A program made the position numbers and the translations under genes. The notes under the pieces are model-generated. The model worked only from the letters and a program-made list of their open reading frames with translations. It had not been told where the DNA came from and did no database searches. This document shows positions 9,701 through 20,000 of a stretch of DNA of 64,000 nucleotides, in pieces (the first letter of the stretch is position 1; each line of letters begins with the position of its first letter). The stretch is from Deinococcus deserti VCD115. Its GTDB lineage: Bacteria; Deinococcota; Deinococci; Deinococcales; Deinococcaceae. Where the stretch lies: positions 1,156,001-1,220,000 of the forward strand of contig NC_012526.1 of the NCBI RefSeq assembly GCF_000020685.1. Direction: 5' to 3'.

Positions 9701-10485
9701 ACGATATTGGCGTCGCTGATGACCGGGGCCGTGGCGTCGCGCTTAATAAACACGGACCTGGTGCTGGTCCCGCCGGCGCTGGTGGCCGAGCAGGTCACCG
9801 TGGTGCCGTTGGTGTCGGTCTCGATCAGGGGGGTGGGACATTCGCGCGTGGTAATGGCGCTTTGCCCGTCGGTCACGCTCCAGACCACCTGGACATCCGA
9901 GGTGTACCAGTCATTGAGGCCTTGGGTCCCAGTGACGGTGGGCACAATCACGGGCGGGCTGGTGTCCGTGCCACTAGGAATGATGATCTCAACAATGAAC
10001 GAGGTAGGCGTGTTCGTGCTGCCTGCATGCCCGCCTGTCGCCGTGGCCGTCAGGGTGACCTCCCCAGCGGTTGCGCCAGAGGCCACGGTATAGGGAATGG
10101 TGACGGGATTCGCCGTTCCGCATCCAGTGATCTCAACGGTTGGGGGATTCGGAATCTTGCTGACGTCACTGGAGGTCAGGGTGAGCGTCCCCTTCTGGCC
10201 GTTGTTGAAGTTGCAGTTGTTCTGATTGTCGTTGCTGGTCTCGGCCATGTAAAAAGAGGGGTTCCCCGTCTGGCCTGGGGTCCTGGATATCCTGCCGCCC
10301 GAGACGACATGGTTGGTCACGTTCACGAGCGTCACAGTGTCCAGGCGCCTCAGGACCGGGCTGCTGGCTGCCGCCTCAGGCGTGCTGGCCTTAGCTTCAG
10401 GTGCTGGGGCGGAGGATGGAGTGTCCGACTGGGAACACGCTGCCAGGGTGAGAGCCAAAAATAGACCGCCGAGAGTTCGTTTCAT
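6736..10485 (-). CDS. Giant Ig-like-repeat lipoprotein with C-terminal PxKF domain
   Basis: The product has 1249 residues. The start is the ATG at 10485, preceded by AGGAGG. A lipoprotein signal follows (MKRTLGGLFLALTLAACSQ, lipobox LAAC), then an Ala/Pro/Ser-rich tether. From about residue 180 I count twelve tandem Ig-like units of 75-85 residues, each opening near (I)D(K/R)TAP and ending near D-x-AGN...V.ID. Two unit types alternate. One carries GW[NY] followed by paired cysteines (for example SFTCTDARSGMGSC). The other has no cysteine and carries a W[RH]K plus SFTLTA pattern. The C-terminal 130 residues contain GSTVPLKFT, the PxKF domain signature. The protein is likely anchored in the envelope and extended outward; adhesion or a structural S-layer-linked role is inference. 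Its terminator is immediately downstream. Confidence 0.85.
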   Translation of the reverse strand: MKRTLGGLFLALTLAACSQSDTPSSAPAPEAKASTPEAAASSPVLRRLDTVTLVNVTNHVVSGGRISRTPGQTGNPSFYMAETSNDNQNNCNFNNGQKGTLTLTSSDVSKIPNPPTVEITGCGTANPVTIPYTVASGATAGEVTLTATATGGHAGSTNTPTSFIVEIIIPSGTDTSPPVIVPTVTGTQGLNDWYTSDVQVVWSVTDGQSAITTRECPTPLIETDTNGTTVTCSATSAGGTSTRSVFIKRDATAPVISDANIVNTTWRKTNLSAAFTASDPTSGLATSTDDSFTLVASSESASATQPTVVSKTVRDAAGNVATRTVSALIDKTAPSVSGSDVTDPAWHKADVVSPTFTITETGSGLVDGTPSSFTLTAKDESTLSGTTVVPTTVSRTITDKAGNATIRTFSAKIDRTSPVISGSDTSVTTWTNSASVSSDPFTASDPLSGLADARLASFTLTATAESESATAPTLVSQTVTDAAGNSAVRTFSALIDRTAPTITGSRSPLAPPSGWNNANVTVSFSCDGTRSDVASCTTSQTVSTEGANQSVTGTVTDQAGNRATTTVTGISIDKTAPMVALALAGTAGLNDWYRSAVEVTTTGTDTASGSGGVNCSAKQTLSDETGSAGVTVSGSCTDAAGNTGSDSETVKIDRTAPTITGSRTPAANAQGWNNDNVAVSFTCTDARSGMGSCLGNKTVTTEGADQSVTGTATDNAGNSATATVGSISIDKTAPEISGADVNDTIWRKTPLSVSFTANDDTSGLETSTDASFSLTATADSTRVNGNPVPTTVSRTVKDKAGNTAVRTVNALIDTAKPTISGSTDSRANDKGWYTADVTVSFQCADALSGLKSCSASQKLTEGADQSATGTATDNAGNNETATLNGLKIDTSKPTIDYTLSSPVPASGWYTSDVTVTFTCADSVSGVASCPKAITVSADGPTEITGSVTDQAGHSASITPFTIQLDKTAPAISYVLRGTTGKNGWYTSDVIIDYTCTDAASGVNTCPADTTLTSSAASQLHTATDKAGNSGKVTVEAINIDKIAPVIDGSKLPTSIHASSFTAIPLLPLLSATDSGGSGLAGSGAITCNPTNLAINNLSTETNSVSCTVEDLAGNTSKFEQKVRVYIGNIWSGTHNFLSPLKSDPSDLSLAKSGSTVPLKFTAPQLATGPAVGLAKELTISRGFKALSITDKSYEITDVTLASTADWRYDAASNHYIHNLSTKGFAAGEYTYEVRYNGVLIARGAFNVKP
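6976..9940 (-). repeat. About twelve tandem Ig-like protein repeats of two subtypes
   Basis: The units are delimited by IDKTAP/IDRTAP-like junctions about every 230-250 bp. Repeats with two cysteines and cysteine-free repeats are interspersed, with runs of each type. Near-identical stretches such as TEGADQSVTGTATDNAGN recur, which points to duplication and homogenisation within the gene. Confidence 0.7.
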
Positions 10486-10632
10486 AACGCCTCCTGGGGT
10501 CGGTCTCACCACTGCTCCAGCCGTCCCAGGTGACCGGGTTAAAAGACGGCGTTCATAGCTCCCCTTTAGTTTCAATCACCTTAGCCTCATTGAGGTTTGG
10601 TTAAAAGGCGATCAGGTTCCGGTCGTAGGTTA
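10486..10632. promoter_or_regulatory. 5' region of the Ig-repeat gene
   Basis: Holds the AGGAGG of the lipoprotein gene and, further up, sequence of falling GC content with a CCTCATTGAGG palindrome (10587-10597). I cannot place a convincing -35/-10 pair. Confidence 0.3.
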
Positions 10633-10806
10633 ATGAACGTTAAGGACCTGGGGGGGGGTATAGGAGAACTTTATGGATTTCTCGTGTGGTACGCCCTGTA
10701 TAGTTTTTCACTTAAACTCAACTTGTATAGACAGATTTTGCGCTGTTTTCAACACCGTTATGGGCAACTGATACTCATTAAATTTCCTTTGTTACAGGAC
10801 ATTTAA
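10633..10806 (+). CDS. Small AT-rich ORF A (57 aa) with a G9 tract near its start
   Basis: Encodes MNVKDLGGGIGELYGFLVWY and a hydrophobic/basic remainder ending FPLLQDI, 57 residues. Codons 7-9 are made by a run of nine G (10650-10658); a gain or loss of one G brings an early stop. Codon use (TTA, ATA, AGA, AAA) is unlike the GC-rich neighbours. The stop overlaps the start of the next small ORF (TAATG). The Shine-Dalgarno is poor and no homolog is recognised, so it may not be a gene. Confidence 0.3.
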   Translation: MNVKDLGGGIGELYGFLVWYALYSFSLKLNLYRQILRCFQHRYGQLILIKFPLLQDI

Positions 10807-10928
10807 TGGCTATTGGGAAAACCTCAGCCACTCCCTTTGACACGGATCCGCGTAGATCACTGTGTTCTATCTCGCAAACGGGTGGGGGGCCAGGTCATGT
10901 TCCTGTGTTGACCTATAAGTCATTCTGA
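10806..10928 (+). CDS. Small ORF B (40 aa) directly before the C39-type peptidase gene
   Basis: Starts at the ATG overlapping the stop of ORF A (TAATG), with AGGA 6 nt upstream. The product is 40 residues: [17 protein letters not shown], a middle with SQTGGGPGH, then VPVLTYKSF. It ends 4 nt before the GTG of the secreted C39-type peptidase gene. The tight spacing suggests co-translation; there is no recognisable domain. A substrate or partner role for the peptidase is speculation. Confidence 0.3.
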   Translation: MAIGKTSATPFDTDPRRSLCSISQTGGGPGHVPVLTYKSF

Positions 10929-10932
10929 TCAG

Positions 10933-11487
10933 GTGCGTGTTTTCGTTCTCCTTATTTTTCTCATACTTGGGACGGCTCATGCCGCGGCCCCGGTACCGGG
11001 GTATGTGCTTTCCGGCATGTCTTTGGTTCGGCAGACCTACAACGCGTGTGGGCCGGCCAGCATCACGCAGGTGCTGGCTTATTTCGGCCTGAAGATGAAC
11101 ATGGCGGACGTGAGCCGCCGCACCCGACCGTCTGAAACCTCGTACATGACTGCTGAGGCCATTGTCAGATTTGCCCCCCAGGTGGGAATGGAAGCGCGGC
11201 TGTTCACGAATGGCTCGCTATCCATCGTGAAGTCTGCCATCAAGAGTGGCCTGCCGATCATCGCCCTGCAGTCGCATATCACGGATGCTGGTAAGGTCAT
11301 TCCTCACTGGCGCGTGGTGGTCGGCTACAACGATCCCACCGGGCAGGTGTACCTGATGGACCCGCTGCTGGGGTACGTCAGCATGGGCTACGCCGACTTC
11401 GCTCGTGTCTGGGCTGACCAGCGCGGGCAGTTCGCGGTGCTGTATCCACCTCAGCTGGCGGCCACTGTGCGGAAAGTGGTGGGGTAG
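10933..11487 (+). CDS. Secreted C39-family peptidase-like protein
   Basis: 184 residues. A signal peptide ([17 protein letters not shown]) is followed by a papain-like C39 domain. Catalytic residues are visible: Cys39 in [17 protein letters not shown], His125 in [10 protein letters not shown] and Asp143 in VYLMDPLLG. Classical C39 peptidases are fused to ABC bacteriocin exporters and cut after double glycine. This one is stand-alone and exported, so it may process envelope peptides or be a non-classical member. The GTG start lies 6 nt after CATTCT (possible -10), and two tiny ORFs end directly upstream. A strong terminator follows. Confidence 0.8.
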   Translation: MRVFVLLIFLILGTAHAAAPVPGYVLSGMSLVRQTYNACGPASITQVLAYFGLKMNMADVSRRTRPSETSYMTAEAIVRFAPQVGMEARLFTNGSLSIVKSAIKSGLPIIALQSHITDAGKVIPHWRVVVGYNDPTGQVYLMDPLLGYVSMGYADFARVWADQRGQFAVLYPPQLAATVRKVVG

Positions 11488-11512
11488 GGGTTTACAGGGC
11501 AGATTGCACGTA

Positions 11513-11555
11513 GGCACCAGCAGCCTGAGTTCCGGCTGCTGGTGCCCATAGTTTT
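11513..11555 (+). terminator. Intrinsic terminator after the C39-type peptidase gene
   Basis: A perfect 13-bp stem (GGCACCAGCAGCC / GGCTGCTGGTGCC) with an 8-nt loop, followed by CATAGTTTTG. Confidence 0.8.
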
Positions 11556-11688
11556 GCAGCCTGTCCTCTCGATCTTTGTTCTGGGAAAAATGGACTGAAA
11601 GAGGCGCGCCGGATACTGAACCCTGGCAGAGTCTGAGGGCAGACTGCACTGGGTATTCCAGGCGCCGTCAGTACCTGCTCCCCAACCC

Positions 11689-12819
11689 TTAAATCAGGAA
11701 GATTCCATTCTCCTGCACCACTTCGCCGTCCAGGCTCAAGCGCCCGCCCTGGCGCAGGTCCGTTATCAGGTCCCAGTGGATGGCGCTTGCGTTCAGGCCG
11801 CCGGTTTCTGGGTAGCTTTTGCCCAGTGCCAGGTGTACGGTGCCGCCGATCTTCTCGTCGAACAGGATGTTCCCGGTGGGAATCTGAATGCCGCTGTTGG
11901 TGCCGATGCCCAGCTCACCCAGCCGTCGGGCGCCAGCATCGGTCGCCAGGGCGGCGCGCAGCACGTCCTCGCCTTCCTCCGCGCTGGCTTCGATAACCTC
12001 GCCCGCGCGGAAGACCAGCCGGGCGCCCCGGACCATCTGGCCCTGGTACGCCGCCGGAATGGTAAAGGTCACAACGCCCTCGGCGCTGTCCTCCAGCGGC
12101 CCGGTAAACACCTCGCCGCTGGGCATGTTGCGTCTGCCGTCGCTGTTGGCCCAGGTCCGGCCGCCCACGCGCAGGGTCAGATCGGTGCCGGGGGCCTCGA
12201 TCCGCACCACGTCAGCGCGGGTCAGCCGGTCGATAATCCGGGCCTGCATCTGCCGCACCTCGCCCCAGGCCGCGACCGGGTCAGCGCGGTCCAGGAACAT
12301 GGCGCGCATCACGAAATCACCGAAGGCTTCGTGGCCCATGTTGGCCTGCGCTGCGGCGTGCAGGGTGGGGAACAGGGTCAGGCTCCATTTTTTCCGGGCG
12401 CGGGCGGCCGCAACCGGCGCGCGCGAGGCCATCAGGCGGGCGCGCCGCGCGGCGTCTCCAGGCTGGCCGGGCTCCGGGGTCAGCACCCGGAGGCTGCCGT
12501 CCAGCGCTTCCACGTCCGCCACGTCAGCGGCGTGTACGGCGTCCAGCACGGCGTCGGAGGCCAGTTCAGCAAAGTCGTCATCCTGCCCCGGATAGTCCAC
12601 GCGCACCACTGGCCGGGCACCGCGAGACAGCAGCGCGCGGGTGACCTCGCGGATCAGCGGCGTGGCGGCCTGGCCGCCGGCCACCAGCAGGCGCTCGCCA
12701 GGGGCGGCCATCAGGCAGTAGTCGGCCAGCAGTGCGGCGTGGCGCACCGGATCGTAGGGCAGGAGAAGGGAAAAGGCGGACTCGTCCGTATTGGTCTGCA
12801 CGTTGTTCGTCTGCACCAT
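11689..12819 (-). CDS. M29-family aminopeptidase (aminopeptidase T/AmpS-like)
   Basis: 376 residues, the usual size for M29 metallo-aminopeptidases, which remove N-terminal residues with two metal ions. Candidate ligand motifs: [11 protein letters not shown] (Glu), [28 protein letters not shown] (Glu) and a C-terminal GKSYPETGG...SAIHWDLI (His, Asp). Cytosolic, no signal peptide. A TAGCCT hexamer (plus-strand 12823-12828) is 6 nt from an in-frame GTG at 12816 but only 3 nt from the ATG at 12819, so the leaderless start may really be that GTG. Confidence 0.88.
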   Translation of the reverse strand: MVQTNNVQTNTDESAFSLLLPYDPVRHAALLADYCLMAAPGERLLVAGGQAATPLIREVTRALLSRGARPVVRVDYPGQDDDFAELASDAVLDAVHAADVADVEALDGSLRVLTPEPGQPGDAARRARLMASRAPVAAARARKKWSLTLFPTLHAAAQANMGHEAFGDFVMRAMFLDRADPVAAWGEVRQMQARIIDRLTRADVVRIEAPGTDLTLRVGGRTWANSDGRRNMPSGEVFTGPLEDSAEGVVTFTIPAAYQGQMVRGARLVFRAGEVIEASAEEGEDVLRAALATDAGARRLGELGIGTNSGIQIPTGNILFDEKIGGTVHLALGKSYPETGGLNASAIHWDLITDLRQGGRLSLDGEVVQENGIFLI

Positions 12820-12860
12820 GGGAGGCTAGCACCCAGGGGCGGGCAGTATTCTCGCCGGGT

Positions 12861-13736
12861 ATGACGGCTGTTCCTGACGTTCCCAACACCGCGACCCTGA
12901 CCATCACCTGCCCCGACCGGCAGGGGATCGTGGCTGCCGTATCGCAGTTCCTGCATAACCACGGCGCGAACATCATCCACAGCGACCAGCACAGTACCGA
13001 CCCCGAGGGTGGGACCTTTTTCATGCGCATGGAGTTTCACCTGGAGGGTCTGGCGCAGGCACGCGACTCCTTCGAGCGGGCCTTTGCGGGGGTGGTGGCC
13101 GAGCCGCTGAACATGGCGTGGCAGGTCAGCTACGCCACCCGGCCCAAACGCATGGCGGTGCTGGTCAGCCGCTATGACCATTGCTTCCTGGACCTGCTGT
13201 GGCGCAAACGGCGCGGCGAACTGAACGTGGAGATTCCGCTGGTGATCAGCAACCACGAGGACCTGCGCCGCGACGCGGAGATGTTCGGCATACCGTTTCA
13301 TCTCGTGCCGGTTACCCGCGACAACAAGGCCGAAGCGGAAGCCGAGCAGATCCGCCTGATGCACGAGGCGGGCGTGGACTTTGCTGTCCTGGCCCGCTAC
13401 ATGCAGATTCTGTCGGGGGAGTTCCTGCAGGCTTTTGGCCGCCCGGTGATCAACATTCACCACAGCTTCCTGCCGGCGTTCGTGGGCGCCAATCCGTACC
13501 GCGCTGCCTTTAACCGCGGCGTGAAGCTGATCGGCGCGACCAGCCATTACGTGACCGAGGAACTCGACGCTGGCCCGATCATCGCGCAGGACGTGGTCCC
13601 AGTTACGCACCGCGAAACACCCGACACGCTGATGCGCCTGGGCCGTGACGTCGAGCGGCAGGTGCTCGCCCGCGCCGTCAAGGCCCACGCGGAGGACCGT
13701 GTGCTGGTATACGGCAACAAGACCGTGGTGTTCTGA
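12861..13736 (+). CDS. purU: Formyltetrahydrofolate deformylase
   Basis: 291 residues. An N-terminal ACT domain ([20 protein letters not shown]) is joined to a formyltransferase-like catalytic domain. The family active site is intact: [18 protein letters not shown] (Asn, His) and [14 protein letters not shown] (Asp). It hydrolyses 10-formyl-THF to formate and THF, balancing one-carbon units; the ACT domain usually senses glycine or methionine. TATTCT (12847-12852) lies 8 nt before the ATG, so the transcript is probably leaderless. Divergent from the aminopeptidase. Confidence 0.95.
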   Translation: MTAVPDVPNTATLTITCPDRQGIVAAVSQFLHNHGANIIHSDQHSTDPEGGTFFMRMEFHLEGLAQARDSFERAFAGVVAEPLNMAWQVSYATRPKRMAVLVSRYDHCFLDLLWRKRRGELNVEIPLVISNHEDLRRDAEMFGIPFHLVPVTRDNKAEAEAEQIRLMHEAGVDFAVLARYMQILSGEFLQAFGRPVINIHHSFLPAFVGANPYRAAFNRGVKLIGATSHYVTEELDAGPIIAQDVVPVTHRETPDTLMRLGRDVERQVLARAVKAHAEDRVLVYGNKTVVF

Positions 13737-13780
13737 GCGGTCCGGGCTTCACGTTTCTGACCTTCCGGTAGGCTGTGCCC

Positions 13781-14224
13781 ATGGAAGGCTTTTATGTGGT
13801 TCTGCTGTCCCTGCACAACATCGTCCGCTGGCTGGTGCTGATCTTTGGTGCCCTGGCGCTGCTGCGCACCGTGCCGGGCCTGGGGGGCAGGCGGCCCTTT
13901 ACTGCCGGTGAGCGCAAAGCGGTGGCGATGTTCACAGGAAGCGTGCACCTGCAACTGATCCTGGGCCTGCTGCTGTTTGCCTACATGGGCATGCAGAGCA
14001 TTCCGGCCTTTGCCGACGCACCGCGCCCGAGCTTCCGCTGGGAGCACGTGGGCCTGGGCGTCCTGGTGGCGGTGTTCGCCACGCTGGCCAGTGCCCTGAG
14101 CAAGCGTGCCGCGACCGATCAGGCCAAATACCGCGCGGCGGTGGTCTGGACCTCGCTGGCTTTGCTGCTCAGCCTCGCTGCCATTCCCTGGTGGCGCCCC
14201 CTGCTGCGGCTGTTTACCCAGTAA
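13781..14224 (+). CDS. Conserved four-helix membrane protein, function unknown
   Basis: 147 residues with about four hydrophobic helices (starting at residues 4, 45, 86 and 119 roughly) and conserved-looking HNIVRW at the N-terminus and GSVHLQLILGLLLFAYMG in helix 2, where His residues could hold haem or face the membrane. I do not recognise a named family. The start is set by TAGGCT (13769-13774), 6 nt before ATG 13781; an ATG two codons upstream is less likely. It follows purU and converges on the quinone reductase gene. Confidence 0.75.
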   Translation: MEGFYVVLLSLHNIVRWLVLIFGALALLRTVPGLGGRRPFTAGERKAVAMFTGSVHLQLILGLLLFAYMGMQSIPAFADAPRPSFRWEHVGLGVLVAVFATLASALSKRAATDQAKYRAAVVWTSLALLLSLAAIPWWRPLLRLFTQ

Positions 14225-14257
14225 TCGGCCAGAAAAGCACTCGTCAGCAGGTGAAAT

Positions 14258-14286
14258 GGGGGAGGGGCACGCTGGCCACCTCCCCC
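14258..14286. terminator. Bidirectional hairpin between convergent genes
   Basis: GGGGGAGG (14258-14265) pairs with CCTCCCCC (14279-14286) across a 13-nt loop, between the membrane-protein gene and the quinone reductase gene. Confidence 0.6.
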
Positions 14287-14304
14287 TTCCCTTGCCCGCA
14301 CACT

Positions 14305-15294
14305 TCAGCGCTGCGGCTCGATAATCACCTTTCCGGTCGTCTTGCGGTCCATCAGGTCCTGAAAGGCGCGGGCACTGTCGGCCAGTGCGTAGGTTGGTCC
14401 CACCTGCGGCGTGACCTTACCGCTGCCCACCAGCTTTGCCAGTTCCTGCGCGGCCTCACGGGTGGCTTCCTGGTCGCTCATCAGGCTGGTCAGCCACAGT
14501 CCGGTGACCGTCAGGTTGCGCTTCATCAGTTCGCCGGGCTGCAGGTGCGCGGGTTCACGGCTGGCATTGCCGATCACGATGACCCGCCCACGGGGGGCAG
14601 CCATCTTGAGGCTCTCCTGGAATCTCTTGCCTCCCACCACTTCCAGGATCAGCGGCACGCCGCGTCCGCCCGTGGCATCCTTGACCTTTTGCACCCGGTC
14701 AGGGTCGTCCTGCAGCAGGGTGACGTCGGCGCCCAGGGTGCGGGCCAGCTCCAGCTTTTCCTCGGTGGACGCCATGGCAATCACGTTCAGGTCCATCGCC
14801 TTGGCCAGCTGGATAGAGGCGGTGCCCAGTGCGCCTGCTGCCGCCTGGACCAGCACCCACTGCCCCGGCTGGGCATATCCCAGGGTCTTGAGCCCGTGGT
14901 AGGCCGTGAAGTACGACACCGGGAACGCCGCTGCCTGCGCGGCACTCAGGTTTTCGGGCACCGGAATCAGTCCGGCTGCCGGAACCACCGCATACTCCGC
15001 CAGAGCGCCGGTTCCGCCCAGGCCAGCCACGCGCACTCCGGTCTGAACGCCACTGACACCTTCGCCCAGCACGTCCACGATGCCGGCAAACTCCATGCCC
15101 GGCGTGTACGGCACCCGCGTGCGCGTCAGGTACTCGCCCGCTACGGCCAGCACGTCCGCGAAGTTGATCCCCACGGCTTCCACCCTGATGCGGATCTCGC
15201 CGGGACCCGGCTGGGGCACGGGAAGGTCGCGCAGTTCCATCACGTCAGGGGCGCCCAGGCGCTCCACCAGCATGCCTCGCATAGTTGTGGTCAT
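14305..15294 (-). CDS. NADPH:quinone oxidoreductase (zeta-crystallin type)
   Basis: A zinc-free MDR-family enzyme of 329 residues. Visible: N-terminal GroES-like fold (PGPGEIRIRVEAVGINFADVL, PGMEFAGIVDVLGEGV) and the Rossmann segment (VLVQAAAGALGTASIQLAKAM; the extra Ala/Gly pattern of quinone reductases). It reduces quinones or enals with NADPH. The start is MTTTMRGM at 15294, because TATGCT (plus-strand 15302-15307) lies 7 nt before it; an upstream in-frame ATG at 15306 would be inside that promoter. Divergent from the beta-oxidation operon with a shared repeat-bearing control region. Confidence 0.9.
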   Translation of the reverse strand: MTTTMRGMLVERLGAPDVMELRDLPVPQPGPGEIRIRVEAVGINFADVLAVAGEYLTRTRVPYTPGMEFAGIVDVLGEGVSGVQTGVRVAGLGGTGALAEYAVVPAAGLIPVPENLSAAQAAAFPVSYFTAYHGLKTLGYAQPGQWVLVQAAAGALGTASIQLAKAMDLNVIAMASTEEKLELARTLGADVTLLQDDPDRVQKVKDATGGRGVPLILEVVGGKRFQESLKMAAPRGRVIVIGNASREPAHLQPGELMKRNLTVTGLWLTSLMSDQEATREAAQELAKLVGSGKVTPQVGPTYALADSARAFQDLMDRKTTGKVIIEPQR

Positions 15295-15327
15295 GGAGGG
15301 CAGCATACCCGAGTGTTCCCCGCAAAG

Positions 15328-15367
15328 TGAACGTGAACGTGCACTCTGAACGTGAACGTATTTGACC
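15328..15367. promoter_or_regulatory. Direct-repeat operator and -35 region between quinone reductase and fad operon
   Basis: TGAACGTGAACGT occurs at 15328-15340 and again at 15347-15359, a 19-bp period (about two helical turns). TTGACC (15362-15367), a candidate -35 for the rightward operon, follows at once. The repeats also lie just upstream of the leftward TATGCT. The position suits a regulator controlling both genes, perhaps a TetR-family acyl-CoA sensor. Confidence 0.55.
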
Positions 15368-15465
15368 GGACGGGAAGGTCATGAAAGCATGGGCGCCAGC
15401 ACACTGAATTGAAGACCGCCCCACAAAAGGGGTCAACCCGAGTTCCCCCAGGAGGAAACCCGTAC

Positions 15466-17544
<2,079 letters not shown>

Positions 17545-17607
17545 ACAGCGGCGTACAAGCTGGCCGGGTTCCGGCGCCAGCCTTCATGCGTGAAATCCGG
17601 TCTGTCC

Positions 17608-18711
17608 ATGCTTGAGGTCGCTTTCCTCACCGATGCGCCCCGGGTGGCGGGCAGCGAGGTCTGGCTCTCGGACCTGCTGCCCCTCCTGCCGGAGCACGGG
17701 GTGCAGCCCACCCTGTACCTGCCTCAGCGCGAAACCCTCGACCGTTTCGCCGCGGGACTCGAAGGCGGGCCCGTCAGGGTGAGACGGTACACCGACACCG
17801 CCCTGCTTCCGGAACTCACCCGCAGCGCGGACCTGAGGGTGGTGCAGGCGTGGGAACCCGCCACCTACCGGGCCTTGTTGCCCGCACTGGCGGCGCCGCG
17901 TCTGGTGGTCAGCCACGATCAGCTCGACTATCACTACCCCCCACCCCTCAGGGCGCTGTACCGCGAAATTTACCGGCATACCAAGGCCGGGGCCTTTCGG
18001 GCAGCGGACGGCGTGGTCACGGTGTCGCACTGGGGCGCAGAGTTCCTGCGGGGCAGCATGGGCCTCAGCGCCACTCAGGCTATGACCAACGGCGCCGATC
18101 CGGAGCGGTTCCGGCCTGCCACGGGTGAAGAGCGTGCTTCCCTGCGTGAGTCCCTGGGGTTCACCCGCTTCACGGTGCTGGTGCCGGGGCGCTTCACCCT
18201 GGAGAAGAACCAGCTTGCGGCCGTCCGGGCCGCCCGTCACGCGCCGCAACTCGACTTCGTGTTCGTCGGGGACATGGACGCTGGGATGGGCGTCATGGCT
18301 CAGGCGCTGGCACGGCGCCTGCGGCTGTCCAACGTCCGGTTCCTCGGGCGGCGCTGGGACATGCCGGAGTTGTACCGCGCCGCCGACGCCCTGCTGCAGC
18401 CCACCCTGGCGGAGAACCAGTCACTGGTGACGCTCGAAGCCATGAGCAGCGGACTTCCGGTCGTGACCACCCCGATCCCGGCCCAGGCCGAACTGGTGCG
18501 CGACGGCGTGGACGGCTTGCTCGTCCCGCCTCAACCGGCCCTGCTGGCCCGCGCCCTGAAAGCTCTGGCAGCTCATCCTGACCGGGCTCGCCAGGTTGGA
18601 GCCTCAGCCCGTCAGCAGGTGCTGGACGGCTACACCCGCGCGGGCAGCGCCGCTCAACTTGCCGCTCTTTTACACACCACCTGTCAATCGTTATCTGGAG
18701 GATCCACATGA
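17608..18711 (+). CDS. Glycosyltransferase family 4 protein
   Basis: About 367 residues, GT-B fold. The N-terminal half has [12 protein letters not shown] and [14 protein letters not shown]. The C-terminal half has [75 protein letters not shown] (GT4 sugar-nucleotide Glu motif) and [10 protein letters not shown]. It transfers a sugar from an activated donor; acceptor unknown. An in-frame GTG at 17590 is the alternative start. The stop overlaps the thiolase start by four bases (ATGA), so it is translationally coupled inside the beta-oxidation operon, an unusual place for a glycosyltransferase. Confidence 0.88.
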   Translation: MLEVAFLTDAPRVAGSEVWLSDLLPLLPEHGVQPTLYLPQRETLDRFAAGLEGGPVRVRRYTDTALLPELTRSADLRVVQAWEPATYRALLPALAAPRLVVSHDQLDYHYPPPLRALYREIYRHTKAGAFRAADGVVTVSHWGAEFLRGSMGLSATQAMTNGADPERFRPATGEERASLRESLGFTRFTVLVPGRFTLEKNQLAAVRAARHAPQLDFVFVGDMDAGMGVMAQALARRLRLSNVRFLGRRWDMPELYRAADALLQPTLAENQSLVTLEAMSSGLPVVTTPIPAQAELVRDGVDGLLVPPQPALLARALKALAAHPDRARQVGASARQQVLDGYTRAGSAAQLAALLHTTCQSLSGGST

Positions 18712-19889
18712 ATGACGCTGTTATCGTTTCTACCGCCCGCACTCCGATCGGCAAGGCCTACCGGGGTTACCTGAACGACACGCACGGCAGCGACATCGGC
18801 GCGCACGTCGTGACCCACGCCCTGCAGCGCGCGGGAGTGGCCCCGGCGGAAGTCGAGGACATCATCATGGGCGCCGGTAACCCCGAGGGTGCCACCGGCA
18901 GCAACATTGCCCGGCAGATTGCCCTGCGCGCCGGCCTTCCAGTGACGGTCAGCGGCGTCACCGTCAACCGCTTCTGCAGCAGCGGCCTGAACACCATTGC
19001 CCTGGCCGCCAACCACGTCATGGCGGGGCAGGGCGACGTGTTTGTGGCCGGGGGTCTGGAAAGCATCAGCCTGACCCAGAACGAGCATGCCAACAAATAC
19101 CGCCTGCGCGGCGAGTGGCTTACCGAGCACAAGCCCAGCATCTACATGAGCATGCTGGAAACCGCCGAGATCGTGGCCAGCCGCTACCAGATCAGCCGTG
19201 AGCAGCAGGACCAGTACGCCTGCCAGTCCCAGATGCGCACGGCCGCCGCCCAGCGGGACGGAAAATTCGACCACGAGATCGTGCCGTTCACAGCCCGCAT
19301 GAAAGTTCAGAACAAAGCCACAGGCGAAATCAGCGACGAGGAAGTGACCCGCAGCCAGGACGAGGGCAACCGGCCGGACACCACCATCGAGGGCCTCGCC
19401 AAACTCAAGCCGGTGTTCGAGGGCGGCGTCATCACCGCCGGCAACGCCTCACAGCTCAGTGACGGCGGCGCGGCTGTGGTGGTCATGAACGGCGAGATGG
19501 CCCGTGACCGGGGCCTGCAACCCCTCGGGATCTTCCGCGGCTTTGCCGTTGCCGGCTGCGAGCCGGACGAAATGGGCATCGGCCCGGTGTTCGCGGCTCC
19601 GAAGCTGCTCAAGCGTCACGGCCTGAGCGTGGACGATATCGACCTGTGGGAGCTCAACGAGGCTTTTGCCGTGCAGGCTCTGTACTGCCGCGACCGGCTG
19701 GGCATCGATCCGGACAAGTACAACGTCAACGGTGGCAGCATCAGCATCGGTCATCCTTACGGAATGAGCGGCGCACGCCTGACCGGCCACGCCCTGCTGG
19801 AAGGGAAGCGCCGCGGCGCCAAGCTCGTGGTCGTCACCATGTGCGTCGGCGGCGGGATGGGTGCTGCAGGACTGTTCGAAGTGCTGTAA
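18708..19889 (+). CDS. Acetyl-CoA C-acyltransferase (beta-oxidation thiolase)
   Basis: 393 residues, thiolase superfamily. The acylated nucleophile is Cys90 in [13 protein letters not shown]; the other catalytic pieces are [23 protein letters not shown] (His) and [14 protein letters not shown] (second Cys). It cleaves 3-ketoacyl-CoA to acetyl-CoA and a shortened acyl-CoA, the last step after the FadJ-type enzyme encoded at 15466. The start overlaps the glycosyltransferase stop (ATGA). A 10-bp-stem hairpin follows the stop codon. Confidence 0.94.
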   Translation: MNDAVIVSTARTPIGKAYRGYLNDTHGSDIGAHVVTHALQRAGVAPAEVEDIIMGAGNPEGATGSNIARQIALRAGLPVTVSGVTVNRFCSSGLNTIALAANHVMAGQGDVFVAGGLESISLTQNEHANKYRLRGEWLTEHKPSIYMSMLETAEIVASRYQISREQQDQYACQSQMRTAAAQRDGKFDHEIVPFTARMKVQNKATGEISDEEVTRSQDEGNRPDTTIEGLAKLKPVFEGGVITAGNASQLSDGGAAVVVMNGEMARDRGLQPLGIFRGFAVAGCEPDEMGIGPVFAAPKLLKRHGLSVDDIDLWELNEAFAVQALYCRDRLGIDPDKYNVNGGSISIGHPYGMSGARLTGHALLEGKRRGAKLVVVTMCVGGGMGAAGLFEVL

Positions 19890-19900
19890 ATCTAAGAAGA

Positions 19901-19933
19901 GAATGCCTCCTTTTTATAACCATGGAGGCATTC
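19901..19933 (+). terminator. Hairpin after the thiolase gene
   Basis: GAATGCCTCC (19901-19910) pairs perfectly with GGAGGCATTC (19924-19933). The T-run lies in the loop rather than after the stem, so termination is less certain than the stem suggests. Confidence 0.55.
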
Positions 19934-19955
19934 ATTAAATGGCGAAAATCTTCGA

Positions 19956-20000
19956 CTCAGAGTGTGCAGTCTGCAACAGGAATAGCCTGCACACTCTGAG
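19956..20000 (-). terminator. 14-bp inverted repeat at the 3' end of the lipoprotein gene
   Basis: CTCAGAGTGTGCAG (19956-19969) and CTGCACACTCTGAG (19987-20000) are perfect complements around a 17-nt loop. The stem encodes the last codons and includes the stop codon; on the minus strand GATTTTC follows. A terminator built into the coding end is plausible. Confidence 0.5.

Noticed and set aside
10673..10771. 32-codon Cys-rich frame inside the AT-rich islet (MDFSCGTPCIVFHLNSTC start)
   Set aside because: Overlaps the longer small ORF in another frame; a GGAG lies upstream, but there is no other support.
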